Source: UBA1738 sp045538755 (lineage in GTDB: Bacteria; Bacillota; Clostridia; UBA1381). From it: a DNA stretch of 64,000 bases. The notes beneath the pieces were generated by a model. The model searched no databases. It was not told the origin of the DNA and saw only the letters and a program-made list of their open reading frames with translations. Within the stretch, counting starts at the first letter, position 1; every line of letters begins with the position of its first letter. This document shows positions 45,978 to 54,414 of the stretch, piece after piece. The stretch covers positions 42,294-106,293 of the forward strand of contig JAZQEC010000008.1 of NCBI GenBank assembly GCA_045538755.1, read 5' to 3'. The translations under genes were made by a program, and so were the position numbers.

Positions 45978-48584
45978 ATGAAAAAACTCTTAATACTTGA
46001 TGCAAATAGCTTAATCAACCGTGCGTTTTACGGCGTACGGTTTCTTTCGTCTCGTGACGGAACACCGACGAATGCGATTTTCGGGTTTATGATGACGCTG
46101 ATGAAGCTGTTAGACGAAAACAAACCTGACTACATTTGTGCTGCATTCGACTTAAAAGCACCGACATTCAGGCACAAAATGTATAAAGAATATAAAGCGC
46201 AAAGAAAGCCTATGCCTGAAGGTCTTAAAGAGCAAATGCCTATTGCAAAGGATATTTTGCGTACAATGAAAATCAATATCCTTGAAAAAGAAGGCTTTGA
46301 GGCTGATGATATAATAGGAACAGTGTCGAAAATTTGCGAAGAGAAGGGTGTTGAATGCCTGATTGCGACGGGCGATAAGGACGACCTGCAGCTTGCGTCA
46401 AAATCAACCAAAATTCTGCTTACAGTAACAAAATCGGGTGTAACAGACACCGACAGCTATGACGATGAGACGGTTTTTGAAAGGTATGGCGTAACTCCGT
46501 CGGAGTTTATTGATGTTAAGGCGCTTATGGGCGATTCGTCGGACAATATTCCTGGAGTAAAGGGAATTGGCGAAAAAACAGCGCTGGCACTTATTAAAAA
46601 GGCAAAAAGTATTGAAAATTTGTACGCTGAACTTGAAAATTGGGGAATTACGCCTGCAAACTTAAAAAAGCTTGCAAAGGATAAGGATACTGCATTTTTG
46701 TCAAAAACTCTTGCAACCATTGACAGAAATGTGCCTATGGCGTTTGACTTTGAAGAAAATAAAATTTTGAATTATGCAGAAAATACCGAGCTTTATGAGG
46801 TTTTGAAAAAACTTGATTTAAATAAAGTGATTGCCCGAATCGGAGTCCAAAAAACCGAAACAAAGGAAACTGTCGACTTTTTGGCGGGTACGAGTAGCGA
46901 GACTGTGTATACAGCGGAAAAGATGCGCAGCCTTTGCGAAAAAATACGCCAAAAAGGTGAAATGGCTTGCATTTTTGAGATTGACAAAGAGCAAATTGTC
47001 GCCTGCTCGATTGCGGTAGACAATTATTCTGCGTATGTGGAGATAAACCCCGAAACAAAGGACGTGCTTGGTGAAATTTTGGCAGAGAAAAGCGTAAAAA
47101 AGTACTGCGTAAATGTAAAAGATGCGCTTGTTTTAACTGAAATAAACGGATTGGCATACGATATTGCGATTGCGGCATATCTTTTAAATCCTGCAAGAAG
47201 CAGTTATTCGATAAACGAGCTCGCTTATGAGTTTCTTGGCTTCGAATTTACTGAAAGCCGTCAGGTTTCGCTGTTTGATGACGACGGCTCGGAAAATGCA
47301 AAAAAAGCGCTTGCCATTATGCCGATTGTGAAAATAACTGAGGAAAAATTAAGGGAAAACGGACAGGAGCGCCTTTATTATGATGTGGAATTGCCGCTTT
47401 GCGAGGTCCTTGCCGATATGCAGAAGCAGGGGATTTTAATTGACAAAGAACAGCTTTCGGAATTTTCACAGGAGCTTTCCTTGAGGCTTTCAGAGCTTAC
47501 TGCGCAAATTTATAGCCACGCAGGCGGAGAGTTTAACATAAATTCAACAAAACAACTTGGTGTAATCTTGTTTGAACAGCTTGGCTTAAAGGCTGTAAAG
47601 AAGACGAAAACAGGATATTCAACCAATGCCGAGGTCTTGGAAAAACTGCGTGGTGAGCACCCTATTGTGGAGCTTATTTTGGAATTTCGACAGCTTGCAA
47701 AATTAAAGAGTACGTACTGCGACGGACTTTTGGCGGTCATAAATGAAAAGACGGGACGAATCCATTCAGTATTTAACCAGACGGTTACGGTTACCGGCAG
47801 AATAAGCTCAACAGAGCCGAATATGCAGAATATTCCTACAAGAACCCAGCTGGGAAGCCATATCCGCAAGATGTTCGTTGCAAAAGAAGGCTGTGTGCTT
47901 TTAGATGCCGACTACTCACAGATTGAACTTAGAGTTTTGGCACATATTGCCGGCGACGAGGTTATGATAAATGCGTTTAAAAATAATGAGGATATTCACA
48001 GAGTTACAGCATCACAGGTGCTTGGAATACCGCCGGAAGATGTTACAAAAGAGCAGAGAAGCAGTGCAAAGGCTGTTAATTTTGGTATTGTTTACGGAAT
48101 AGGTGAATACTCGCTGTCGCAGGATTTGAAGATTTCAGTTAAAAGGGCAAAGGAATATATAGCAAGTTATCTTGAAAAATACAGCGGTGTAAAAAAATAT
48201 ATGGACGACATCAAGGACTCGGCTCGCAAAAACGGGTATGTTAAGACAATGATGAACCGAATCCGATATGTACCGGAGATTTCGTCGTCAAATTTCAATA
48301 CGCGCGCATTTGGAGAGCGTGTTGCACTAAATACTCCTGTTCAGGGAAGTGCGGCGGATATCATTAAGTGTGCAATGGTGCGGATTTATAAACGCTTAAA
48401 AGAAGGCGAATTTAAGTCAAAGCTGATACTTCAGGTACACGACGAACTGATTATTGAGGCTGTACCTGAAGAGAAAGAGGCGGTTTCAAAAATTCTTCGC
48501 GAGGAAATGGAAAATGCAGCGAATTTGTCCGTACCGCTTTTGGTGGATATGTCAGAAGGAGAGAGCTGGTATGATGCAAAATAA
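45978..48584 (+). CDS. polA: DNA polymerase I
   Basis: An 868-residue family A polymerase. N-terminal 5' nuclease (about 1-290; GFEADDIIGTV, ATGDKDDLQL, GDSSDNIPGVKGIGEKTA); a middle 3'-5' exonuclease-like domain that lacks the DxE metal residues and is probably inactive; polymerase domain with motif A DADYSQIELRVLAHI, motif B RSSAKAVNFGIVYGIG and motif C LQVHDELIIE. It fills gaps in repair and Okazaki processing. GAAAAGGA precedes the ATG. coaE overlaps its end. Confidence 0.97.
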   Translation: MKKLLILDANSLINRAFYGVRFLSSRDGTPTNAIFGFMMTLMKLLDENKPDYICAAFDLKAPTFRHKMYKEYKAQRKPMPEGLKEQMPIAKDILRTMKINILEKEGFEADDIIGTVSKICEEKGVECLIATGDKDDLQLASKSTKILLTVTKSGVTDTDSYDDETVFERYGVTPSEFIDVKALMGDSSDNIPGVKGIGEKTALALIKKAKSIENLYAELENWGITPANLKKLAKDKDTAFLSKTLATIDRNVPMAFDFEENKILNYAENTELYEVLKKLDLNKVIARIGVQKTETKETVDFLAGTSSETVYTAEKMRSLCEKIRQKGEMACIFEIDKEQIVACSIAVDNYSAYVEINPETKDVLGEILAEKSVKKYCVNVKDALVLTEINGLAYDIAIAAYLLNPARSSYSINELAYEFLGFEFTESRQVSLFDDDGSENAKKALAIMPIVKITEEKLRENGQERLYYDVELPLCEVLADMQKQGILIDKEQLSEFSQELSLRLSELTAQIYSHAGGEFNINSTKQLGVILFEQLGLKAVKKTKTGYSTNAEVLEKLRGEHPIVELILEFRQLAKLKSTYCDGLLAVINEKTGRIHSVFNQTVTVTGRISSTEPNMQNIPTRTQLGSHIRKMFVAKEGCVLLDADYSQIELRVLAHIAGDEVMINAFKNNEDIHRVTASQVLGIPPEDVTKEQRSSAKAVNFGIVYGIGEYSLSQDLKISVKRAKEYIASYLEKYSGVKKYMDDIKDSARKNGYVKTMMNRIRYVPEISSSNFNTRAFGERVALNTPVQGSAADIIKCAMVRIYKRLKEGEFKSKLILQVHDELIIEAVPEEKEAVSKILREEMENAANLSVPLLVDMSEGESWYDAK

Positions 48585-49143
48585 AAAGGTTGTTGGCATA
48601 ACAGGCGGCTCGGGCTGCGGAAAAAGTTATATAAGCGGGCTTTTAAGACAAAACGGAATTCCGGTAATTGACTGCGACGTAATTGCAAGAGAAATCATGG
48701 CGGCAGGCAAGCCCTGTCTCTTAGAGGCAGTGGCATTTTTTGGAGAGCGGATTTTGAAAGAAGGCGAATTGAACAGGAAGGCTTTGGCACAAATTGTGTT
48801 TTCTGATGAAAATATGCTGAAAAAGCTGGACGAAATCACGCATAAATACATTTTGGCAGACATATATAATAGGATTGAAGAAGAAAAAAGCGAGGTTGTG
48901 TGCATTGACGGTGCGACGCTTTTGGAAAGCGGTGTAAAATGCGATAAAATGATAGGTATTCTTGCTGATAGGAAAGATAGAAAACGACGCATTATGGAAC
49001 GGGACTCTCTTACCGAGGAAGAAGCCCAAAGGCGCATAGGCGCTCAAAAACCGGACGAGTTTTATATAAAAAACTGCGACCTTGTTTTTTATAACAATGA
49101 AAATTTTGATTTTGAAAATGTATTAAAAGGAATTCTGGAATGA
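48571..49143 (+). CDS. coaE: Dephospho-CoA kinase
   Basis: About 190 residues; last step of CoA synthesis. P-loop GITGGSGCGKSYIS at the N-terminus, DCDVIAREIM, and RIGAQKPDEFYIKNCDLV. The ATG at 48571 (followed by a second ATG) has GGAGAG upstream and overlaps the polA end by 14 bases. A longer upstream frame is antisense-like noise within polA. polA-coaE order is common in Firmicutes. Confidence 0.95.
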   Translation: MMQNKKVVGITGGSGCGKSYISGLLRQNGIPVIDCDVIAREIMAAGKPCLLEAVAFFGERILKEGELNRKALAQIVFSDENMLKKLDEITHKYILADIYNRIEEEKSEVVCIDGATLLESGVKCDKMIGILADRKDRKRRIMERDSLTEEEAQRRIGAQKPDEFYIKNCDLVFYNNENFDFENVLKGILE

Positions 49144-49685
49144 AAAGAACAACAAAGCTAATAGTTTTTATTGCCGTGCTCGCAATTTTGATACCGGCGG
49201 TAAAAACGTGTTATACATTGCTTCTTGACAGGCTTTTGCCGCTAAAGTATGAGAAGTATATTGAAAAATATGCAGATGAATATGAATTAGACAAATATCT
49301 TGTTATGGGTGTTATTAGGGCTGAAAGCAGTTTTGAGGATAACGCACATTCGGGAGTGGCAAGAGGTCTTATGCAGATTACCGACGATACGGCACGTTGG
49401 ATTGCAAAGGAGCTTAAGCTAGAGTACAGCCAGGATATGATTTTAGACGCCGAAACGAACATAAATATGGGGTGTTTTTATCTATCATATCTTATTGAGC
49501 GATATAAAAATACCGAAACGGCACTTGCTGCGTACAATGCAGGAATGGGAAATGTAAGCTCGTGGCTTTCTGATGCAAGATATTCTTCTGACGGTATGGC
49601 GCTTTATGAAATACCTTACGGCGAAACCAAAAATTATGTGCGTCGGGTAGGTGTGTTTGAAAAGCTCTACAAAAAAATTTATTGA
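49140..49685 (+). CDS. Lytic transglycosylase, membrane-anchored (Slt family)
   Basis: A 181-residue protein: N-terminal membrane anchor (about 7-26), then a lysozyme-like SLT domain with catalytic Glu in IRAESSFEDNA, GLMQITDDTA, and ALAAYNAGMGNVSSWL. It cleaves peptidoglycan to anhydromuropeptides; role in wall turnover or sporulation unknown. It overlaps coaE by 4 bases (ATGA). Its TGA stop lies inside the TTGACA of the next promoter. Confidence 0.94.
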   Translation: MKRTTKLIVFIAVLAILIPAVKTCYTLLLDRLLPLKYEKYIEKYADEYELDKYLVMGVIRAESSFEDNAHSGVARGLMQITDDTARWIAKELKLEYSQDMILDAETNINMGCFYLSYLIERYKNTETALAAYNAGMGNVSSWLSDARYSSDGMALYEIPYGETKNYVRRVGVFEKLYKKIY

Positions 49686-49710
49686 CACAAAAAGAGGCAA
49701 CATATATAAT
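49682..49710 (+). promoter_or_regulatory. Sigma-A promoter of cytidylate-kinase-like/uppP unit
   Basis: Perfect TTGACA (49682-49687) and TATAAT (49705-49710), 17-base spacer. The -35 contains the stop codon of the upstream transglycosylase gene. Confidence 0.92.
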
Positions 49711-49744
49711 AAATAAGTAGAAACTTAAAAAGTGAGGCATTAAT

Positions 49745-50371
49745 ATGAAAACAATCATAACAATAGGCAGACATTACGGCGGCGGCGGAAAAGAAGTCGG
49801 TAAAAAGCTGGCAGATATGCTCGGTATTCCATGCTATGATGAAGAAATAGTACATATTGTTGCCGAATCTTCGGATATACACCCTGATGTGGTTAAAAAG
49901 GTTGATGAAAAGGCAACAGACAGTCTTCTTTATTCGCTTATAACAAGCGGCGGACTCCGCGGAGTGAGCGACGCGATGCAGTACGATATGCCTATAAATG
50001 ACAAGGTTTTTATAAGTCAATCAAAGGCAATAAAGGAGCTTGCAAAAAAGGGCTCGTGCGTTTTTGTGGGAAGATGTGCTGACTACATTTTAGAAGAGGA
50101 AGAAAATCTTTTAAGAGTATTTATTTATGCTGATATGGATTCTAAAATTGAAAGAATCAGCAGAATTTACAACATAGAGCCTAAGCAGGCAAAAGAAAAG
50201 ATTGTAAAAACCGAAAAGACAAGAAAAGCATACTATAATTACTATACCGACCGCACATGGGGAAGTATGTCAAGCTATGACCTTTGTATAAATACAGGCC
50301 TTATCGGAACAGATGCGGCGGCTGAAATTATTAAAGAATATGTATTAAAGAAGGAAAAAGAAAATGGTTGA
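49745..50371 (+). CDS. Cytidylate kinase-like family protein
   Basis: A 208-residue P-loop kinase of the cytidylate-kinase-like family. N-terminus TIGRHYGGGGKEVGKKLADMLGIPCYDEEIV shows the modified nucleotide-binding loop; SCVFVGRCADYIL and KTEKTRKAYYNYYTDRTWG follow. True CMP kinase has a different loop, so the substrate is uncertain. GTGAGG precedes the ATG. It overlaps uppP by 8 bases. Confidence 0.88.
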   Translation: MKTIITIGRHYGGGGKEVGKKLADMLGIPCYDEEIVHIVAESSDIHPDVVKKVDEKATDSLLYSLITSGGLRGVSDAMQYDMPINDKVFISQSKAIKELAKKGSCVFVGRCADYILEEEENLLRVFIYADMDSKIERISRIYNIEPKQAKEKIVKTEKTRKAYYNYYTDRTWGSMSSYDLCINTGLIGTDAAAEIIKEYVLKKEKENG

Positions 50372-51170
50372 ATATTTAAAAGCAATATTGCTGGGAGTTG
50401 TTGAAGGAATAACTGAGTGGCTGCCGATAAGCTCAACGGGGCATATGATACTGGTTAATGAATTTATCGAAAACACAGGATTTACGTCTACTGATTTATT
50501 TTTATATGTAATACAGCTCGGTGCAATACTCGCCGTTGTGACCTTGTATTTTAAAAAACTAAACCCGTTTTCTCCTTCCAAAACGAAGGCAGAAAAAAAT
50601 GCGACATGGCAGATGTGGTTTAAGGTGGTAGCAGCCTGCCTGCCTGCAGCGGTAATCGGACTTTTGTTTAACGATTTTATGGAACGGTTTGAAAATTGGC
50701 AGGTAGTATCGGCGATGCTGATACTATACGGCTTTGGTTTTTTAATTGTTGAAAATTTAAACAAAAATGCAAAACTCACAGATATTGATGACCTTACATA
50801 TAAAACTGCAATTTTAATCGGACTTTTTCAGGTGCTTTCAATCATTCCGGGAACATCACGTTCGGGCGCAACAATTTTAGGTGCGATGATGATTGGTACA
50901 TCACGTGCTGTGGCTGCGGAATTTTCCTTTTTCCTTGCAATTCCTGTTATGGTCGGAGTGAGCCTTTTAAAAATTGTTACGTATGAAGGTGCGATAGGGA
51001 TAACGGATGTTACAGTGCTTTTGACAGCGATGGCTGTTGCATACATAGTTTCAATGTGTGCAATAAAGTTCCTTGTCGATTTTGTAAAAAAACACAGCTT
51101 TAAATCTTTCGGCTGGTACAGAATTGCACTTGGTCTAATAGTAATTGTATATTTTACATTTATAAAATAA
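50364..51170 (+). CDS. uppP: Undecaprenyl-diphosphatase UppP/BacA
   Basis: A 268-residue membrane phosphatase recycling undecaprenyl diphosphate for cell wall synthesis; confers bacitracin resistance when raised. Family motifs EGITEWLPISSTGHMI near the N-terminus and PGTSRSGATILGAMM are both present, and about seven or eight hydrophobic helices. Overlaps the previous gene, so co-transcribed from 49682. Confidence 0.97.
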   Translation: MVEYLKAILLGVVEGITEWLPISSTGHMILVNEFIENTGFTSTDLFLYVIQLGAILAVVTLYFKKLNPFSPSKTKAEKNATWQMWFKVVAACLPAAVIGLLFNDFMERFENWQVVSAMLILYGFGFLIVENLNKNAKLTDIDDLTYKTAILIGLFQVLSIIPGTSRSGATILGAMMIGTSRAVAAEFSFFLAIPVMVGVSLLKIVTYEGAIGITDVTVLLTAMAVAYIVSMCAIKFLVDFVKKHSFKSFGWYRIALGLIVIVYFTFIK

Positions 51171-51177
51171 AATAGAG

Positions 51178-51212
51178 CTTCCATATTAATTAATTTAGTA
51201 TGGAAGTTTTTT
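51178..51212 (+). terminator. Terminator of uppP
   Basis: CTTCCATA (51178-51185) pairs with TATGGAAG (51199-51206), then six T. Confidence 0.85.
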
Positions 51213-51264
51213 AAAATTCAGATATTAATAAAGAAATAATTAACAAACTGTTTAAAAATTTCTG

Positions 51265-51293
51265 TTGCATTTTTCCTGAAAAGATGTTATAGT
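51265..51293 (+). promoter_or_regulatory. Promoter of the paired repeat-protein genes
   Basis: TTGCAT (51265-51270) and TATAGT (51288-51293), 17-base spacer. Confidence 0.6.
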
Positions 51294-51336
51294 AGTTAGG
51301 TAATAACTTTTGAATTATATGAAGGGAGAAAGTTTT

Positions 51337-51942
51337 ATGAGTGAAAGACGCGCAAAACGTGAAAGAAAAGAGAATGAAGCAACAAAGGTTGTTGTTAAGA
51401 AAAAAGATCCTGCAAGGATAGTATCAAACTTAATAATTGTAGTTGTAATTGCCGCAGTTGCAGGGCTTGGTATTTTTGCAACATGGGACAACATTGTAGC
51501 TGTATTTAATACATCAGATGTACAGACACAGACAATCGCAGATGTTGCAAAAGAGGAAGGCCTTACAGTAGATGAGCTTCTTGAAAAATGCGGTATGACA
51601 GATTTGGGGCTTACAGCAAAGAGTGCAGCTGATGATCTTTATGCTAAATTCACTATCGACAGTTATGCTAAATTTGAAGACAAAACTGCCGAGGAACTAA
51701 AAGCGGAAAATGGAATTGAAGACCTTGCCAACGATACAAACTGGATGGAGGCATCAATGAAAATCCCTATGGGAAAAATGGCTGAGCAGAGCGGAATGAC
51801 TTTTGAAGATTTTGCAAAGCAGAACAGTTTGCCTGAAGAAATTACAGCTGATATGACCTACGAGGAGGCTATGGCTGTATATCAAGAGCAGTTAATGGCG
51901 GCTCAAAACGCTGAAGGCGAAGCTACAACAGAAAACGAATAA
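51337..51942 (+). CDS. Membrane protein with helical repeat modules (first of a pair)
   Basis: About 201 residues from the ATG at 51337 (after AAGGGAG). A basic cytoplasmic start (SERRAKRERKENEATK), one membrane helix (about 34-53), then an exposed helical region with two modules: IADVAKEEGLTVDELLEKCGM and PMGKMAEQSGMTFEDFAKQN, the latter followed by SLPEEITADMTYEEAM. Similar modules occur in the next gene's product, so the two are related. The acidic tail is AQNAEGEATTENE. Family not recognised; the modules resemble small helix-hairpin repeats ending LPxxxxxDT. Confidence 0.75.
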   Translation: MSERRAKRERKENEATKVVVKKKDPARIVSNLIIVVVIAAVAGLGIFATWDNIVAVFNTSDVQTQTIADVAKEEGLTVDELLEKCGMTDLGLTAKSAADDLYAKFTIDSYAKFEDKTAEELKAENGIEDLANDTNWMEASMKIPMGKMAEQSGMTFEDFAKQNSLPEEITADMTYEEAMAVYQEQLMAAQNAEGEATTENE

Positions 51943-51960
51943 GATTAAGGAGAAATGAAA

Positions 51961-52695
51961 ATGGAAGAAAATAAGAATCTGGAAAATTTAGAGGCTGAAG
52001 AAGTTGTTGAAGAAGCAGCAGAGGCAGAAGTAACAGAAGAAGCAGAAGTATCAGCAGAGGCTGCACAAGAAGCAGTTGGGACTTTAGAGTCTGCCCAAAT
52101 TAAGAAAAGCTCAAAAATCGGTGCAGTTGTTGCAGTAGTGGTAGCTATTATTGTAGTTGCTGCGGCGATGATTACATCAACGATGGAATTCAACAAGTAC
52201 AACAAAATGGGCTTCATCAACGTAAGCGGAATGACAATACAGGATATGCTTGACCAGCAGGGCACAACGTATGAGGAATTTATTGCAGAATATGGCTTGC
52301 CGAATGATATGGCTGCCGACACAATAATTGAAGTGGCGGAATACTATATTCCGGTCAAAAAAGTTGCCGAAAATAACGGCATGGATTTTGCAACAATAAA
52401 AGAAATGTTACAGTTCCCTGAAGGTGTTACAGAAGACACTCCTTGGGGAGAAGTAGTGGATATGAAGCCTATCAAGGAAGCAGTGGGATTAACGGAAGAA
52501 GATTTGCCGAGCTTTAAAGAAACGTATGGCTTAGATGATTCTGTAACTTTAGACACCTTGTATAAGGATATACGTCATAAAATTGCACAGGTGGAGCTTG
52601 AAAAGCGACTGGAACAGGAAAAGCTGGCAGAAGAAGATTCAAAGGCTGAAGCTGAAGAAACTGATGATAACGCAGATGCGCCGGCAGCCGAATAA
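51961..52695 (+). CDS. Membrane protein with helical repeat modules (second of a pair)
   Basis: About 244 residues. An acidic Glu/Ala-rich N-terminus (about 1-45), one membrane helix (about 54-74, GAVVAVVVAIIVVAAAMI), then three repeat modules: IQDMLDQQGTTYEEFIAEYG ending LPNDMAADT, VKKVAENNGMDFATIKEML ending FPEGVTEDTPWGE, and IKEAVGLTEEDLPSFKETYG ending LDDSVTLDT. The acidic tail repeats KAEAEETDDNADAP. The second of two close ATGs (51961) has better spacing to AAGGAG. Function unknown; paralogous to the preceding protein. Confidence 0.78.
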   Translation: MEENKNLENLEAEEVVEEAAEAEVTEEAEVSAEAAQEAVGTLESAQIKKSSKIGAVVAVVVAIIVVAAAMITSTMEFNKYNKMGFINVSGMTIQDMLDQQGTTYEEFIAEYGLPNDMAADTIIEVAEYYIPVKKVAENNGMDFATIKEMLQFPEGVTEDTPWGEVVDMKPIKEAVGLTEEDLPSFKETYGLDDSVTLDTLYKDIRHKIAQVELEKRLEQEKLAEEDSKAEAEETDDNADAPAAE

Positions 52696-52718
52696 TTTGG
52701 TCAAAATATAAAATCAAC

Positions 52719-52750
52719 AAGCCGGGCGGAGATACCGCTCGGCTTTGTTT
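52719..52750 (+). terminator. Terminator of the repeat-protein operon
   Basis: AAGCCGGGCGG-AGATA-CCGCTCGGCTT with one G-T, followed by TGTTTT. Confidence 0.88.
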
Positions 52751-52763
52751 TAAGGAGAAGTCG

Positions 52764-53354
52764 ATGAAATACTATGCGGTGAAAAATGGCAGAAAAACAG
52801 GGATTTTTTTGTCGTGGGACGAATGTAAACAGCAAGTGGACGGATTTTCGGGTGCGGTTTATAAATCCTTTTTGACAAAACTTGAGGCAGAGGAGTTTTT
52901 GGGGATTAAAACCGCAGCAGCAAGTGATGCGGAATTTTCCGGAACCCGTGCGTATGTTGACGGAAGCTATAATATAACCACAGGCGAATTTTCCTTTGGT
53001 GCGGTAATGTTTTTAGACGGCGAGATGCTGACATTTTCCCAAAAGTTTGAAGATCGAGAGCTTGCCGAGATGCGAAATGTTGCAGGAGAAATAAAGGGCG
53101 CAGAATTTGTTATGCGATACTGCGTAGAAAACGGAATTGACAGTATTGAAATCTATTATGACTATGAAGGGATTGCCGCGTGGGCAGAGGGTAGGTGGAA
53201 AACAAACAAGGACGGTACGGCGGAATATAAACGCATTTTTGACGAGCTGTCAGACAAGCTTTCGGTGAAATTTGTCAAAGTAAAAAGCCATTCGGGTGAT
53301 AAATATAACGATATGGCAGACAGGCTGGCAAAAGATGCTGTTGGTGTGAAGTAA
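52764..53354 (+). CDS. Ribonuclease H with N-terminal viroplasmin (RNase H1-type hybrid-binding) domain
   Basis: A 196-residue protein: N-terminal viroplasmin-like domain (about 1-50, YYAVKNGRKTGIFLSWDECKQQV, then GAVYKSFLTKLEAEEFL) that binds RNA-DNA hybrids, then an RNase H fold with acidic residues in AYVDGSYN, AGEIKGAEF, YYDYEGI and YNDMADRLAKDA. It removes RNA from hybrids. AAGGAG precedes the ATG, which is 14 bases after the previous terminator's T run. Could be an RNase HI (rnhA) of type 1 hybrid form. Confidence 0.92.
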   Translation: MKYYAVKNGRKTGIFLSWDECKQQVDGFSGAVYKSFLTKLEAEEFLGIKTAAASDAEFSGTRAYVDGSYNITTGEFSFGAVMFLDGEMLTFSQKFEDRELAEMRNVAGEIKGAEFVMRYCVENGIDSIEIYYDYEGIAAWAEGRWKTNKDGTAEYKRIFDELSDKLSVKFVKVKSHSGDKYNDMADRLAKDAVGVK

Positions 53355-53387
53355 AAAAGGCTGTGACAAAATGTCACAGCCTTTTTT
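53353..53387. terminator. Strong bidirectional terminator
   Basis: A perfect 16-bp stem AAAAAAGGCTGTGACA / TGTCACAGCCTTTTTT with a 3-base loop between convergent RNase H and RHH genes. Confidence 0.95.
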
Positions 53388-53396
53388 GAATGTAAA

Positions 53397-53588
53397 TTAT
53401 TCAATCTCGCAGTTTTTTAATGCATATTCCAGCATTATTCCGATTAGTTCATTTCTCGAACGGTTAGTTTCTGCAGACATTTGGTCAATGCTTTCCACAA
53501 GCTCGTTTTTTATGCGAATAGAAAAGGTTTTGTATCCGTCGTCGCCCTGAAGAGGTTTTTTGGTTATTTTTAAAGCTTCTTTTTTCAT
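53397..53588 (-). CDS. Small ribbon-helix-helix DNA-binding protein (Arc/CopG type)
   Basis: A 63-residue protein from ATG 53586-53588, after GGAGGG. It has a basic start (MKKEALKITKKPLQ), strand YKTFSIRIKNELVESIDQM, then helix-turn-helix-like SRNELIGIMLEYAL. Ribbon-helix-helix repressors act as dimers at short palindromes; a perfect 21-bp palindrome (53635-53655) lies in the divergent gap to the stalk/NPCBM gene. Autoregulation and control of that gene are inferred. Confidence 0.8.
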   Translation of the reverse strand: MKKEALKITKKPLQGDDGYKTFSIRIKNELVESIDQMSAETNRSRNELIGIMLEYALKNCEIE

Positions 53589-53615
53589 TTTATCACCCTC
53601 CACAATAATTATAGC

Positions 53616-53655
53616 TTGACAAGTCATTATATTATATGTTATAATTTATAACATA
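53616..53655 (+). promoter_or_regulatory. Promoter overlapped by a perfect 21-bp palindrome
   Basis: TTGACA (53616-53621) and TATAAT (53640-53645) are 18 bases apart. The -10 lies within TATGTTATAA-T-TTATAACATA (53635-53655), a perfect inverted repeat, a likely operator for the adjacent RHH protein. Confidence 0.75.
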
Positions 53656-53677
53656 ATTTATGTCAGGAGGAATTTTT

Positions 53678-54370
53678 ATGAAACAAAAATTACAAGGAAT
53701 AATTATTGGGCTGTTGCTGGGCGGTATTTTGGCGAGCGGTGTGGCAGTCGCAAAGCAGGTGTCGGAAAATGCCGAGATATTTTACAGAAATATAAAGCTT
53801 GTTGTGCAAGGGAGAGAAATTCCGCTACAGGAAGCAGGCGTTGAGCCATTTATTATGAATGGGTCAACATATCTACCTGTTCGTGCGGTTGCTGATGCAT
53901 TAGGACAGCCTGTTTATTGGGATGGACGTAATTATACGGTTTACTTGGGAACAGGCGGAGTGGATTTGCCGAATCCAACCAAAGAAATTTCTACCGAAGG
54001 CAATATTGGAGAACTGTGGTATAATGATTCTGATATGCTGAAGGACAATTATGGGAATACTTACAGCAGAGCTATTCGACCATATTATGATAATTATGAA
54101 TATGAAATTTTGTGCGGTATGAAATATTCAAAATTAAAGGGTGTAATTTATGTATCAGAGGGGTATTCGGGTGATGAAACAACACAGATTATAATTAAGG
54201 CTGACGGTACAACTATTTATAAGTCGCCTGAAATGGATAAAACCTCTGCACCAATTCCTTTTGAAGTAGATATAACGGGATGCAATGATTTGCAAATAAT
54301 CCCGACATCTGCTTTGTACCAAAATTGGGGGGCTAATATCCATATTGGCGATGCCGGGCTTTACCAATAA
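53678..54370 (+). CDS. Secreted stalk-domain protein with NPCBM-like domain
   Basis: A 230-residue exported protein from ATG 53678, after AGGAGG. A signal or anchor segment (about 5-27, GIIIGLLLGGILASGVAVA) precedes a copper-amine-oxidase-N-like stalk domain (GSTYLPVRAVADALGQPVYWDG). The C-terminal half (about 130-230) resembles NPCBM/NEW2 carbohydrate-associated domains (SKLKGVIYVSEGYSG, FEVDITGCNDLQIIPTSAL). Role at the surface is unknown. Third stalk protein in this window. Divergent from an RHH regulator. Confidence 0.8.
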   Translation: MKQKLQGIIIGLLLGGILASGVAVAKQVSENAEIFYRNIKLVVQGREIPLQEAGVEPFIMNGSTYLPVRAVADALGQPVYWDGRNYTVYLGTGGVDLPNPTKEISTEGNIGELWYNDSDMLKDNYGNTYSRAIRPYYDNYEYEILCGMKYSKLKGVIYVSEGYSGDETTQIIIKADGTTIYKSPEMDKTSAPIPFEVDITGCNDLQIIPTSALYQNWGANIHIGDAGLYQ

Positions 54371-54376
54371 GCTCAA

Positions 54377-54407
54377 AAAAGCTGAACAGAAAATCTGTTC
54401 AGCTTTT
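54377..54407. terminator. Bidirectional terminator before dnaD-like gene
   Basis: AAAAGCTGAACAGA-AAA-TCTGTTCAGCTTTT, perfect 14-bp stem between convergent genes. Confidence 0.93.
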
Positions 54408-54414
54408 AAATTTA

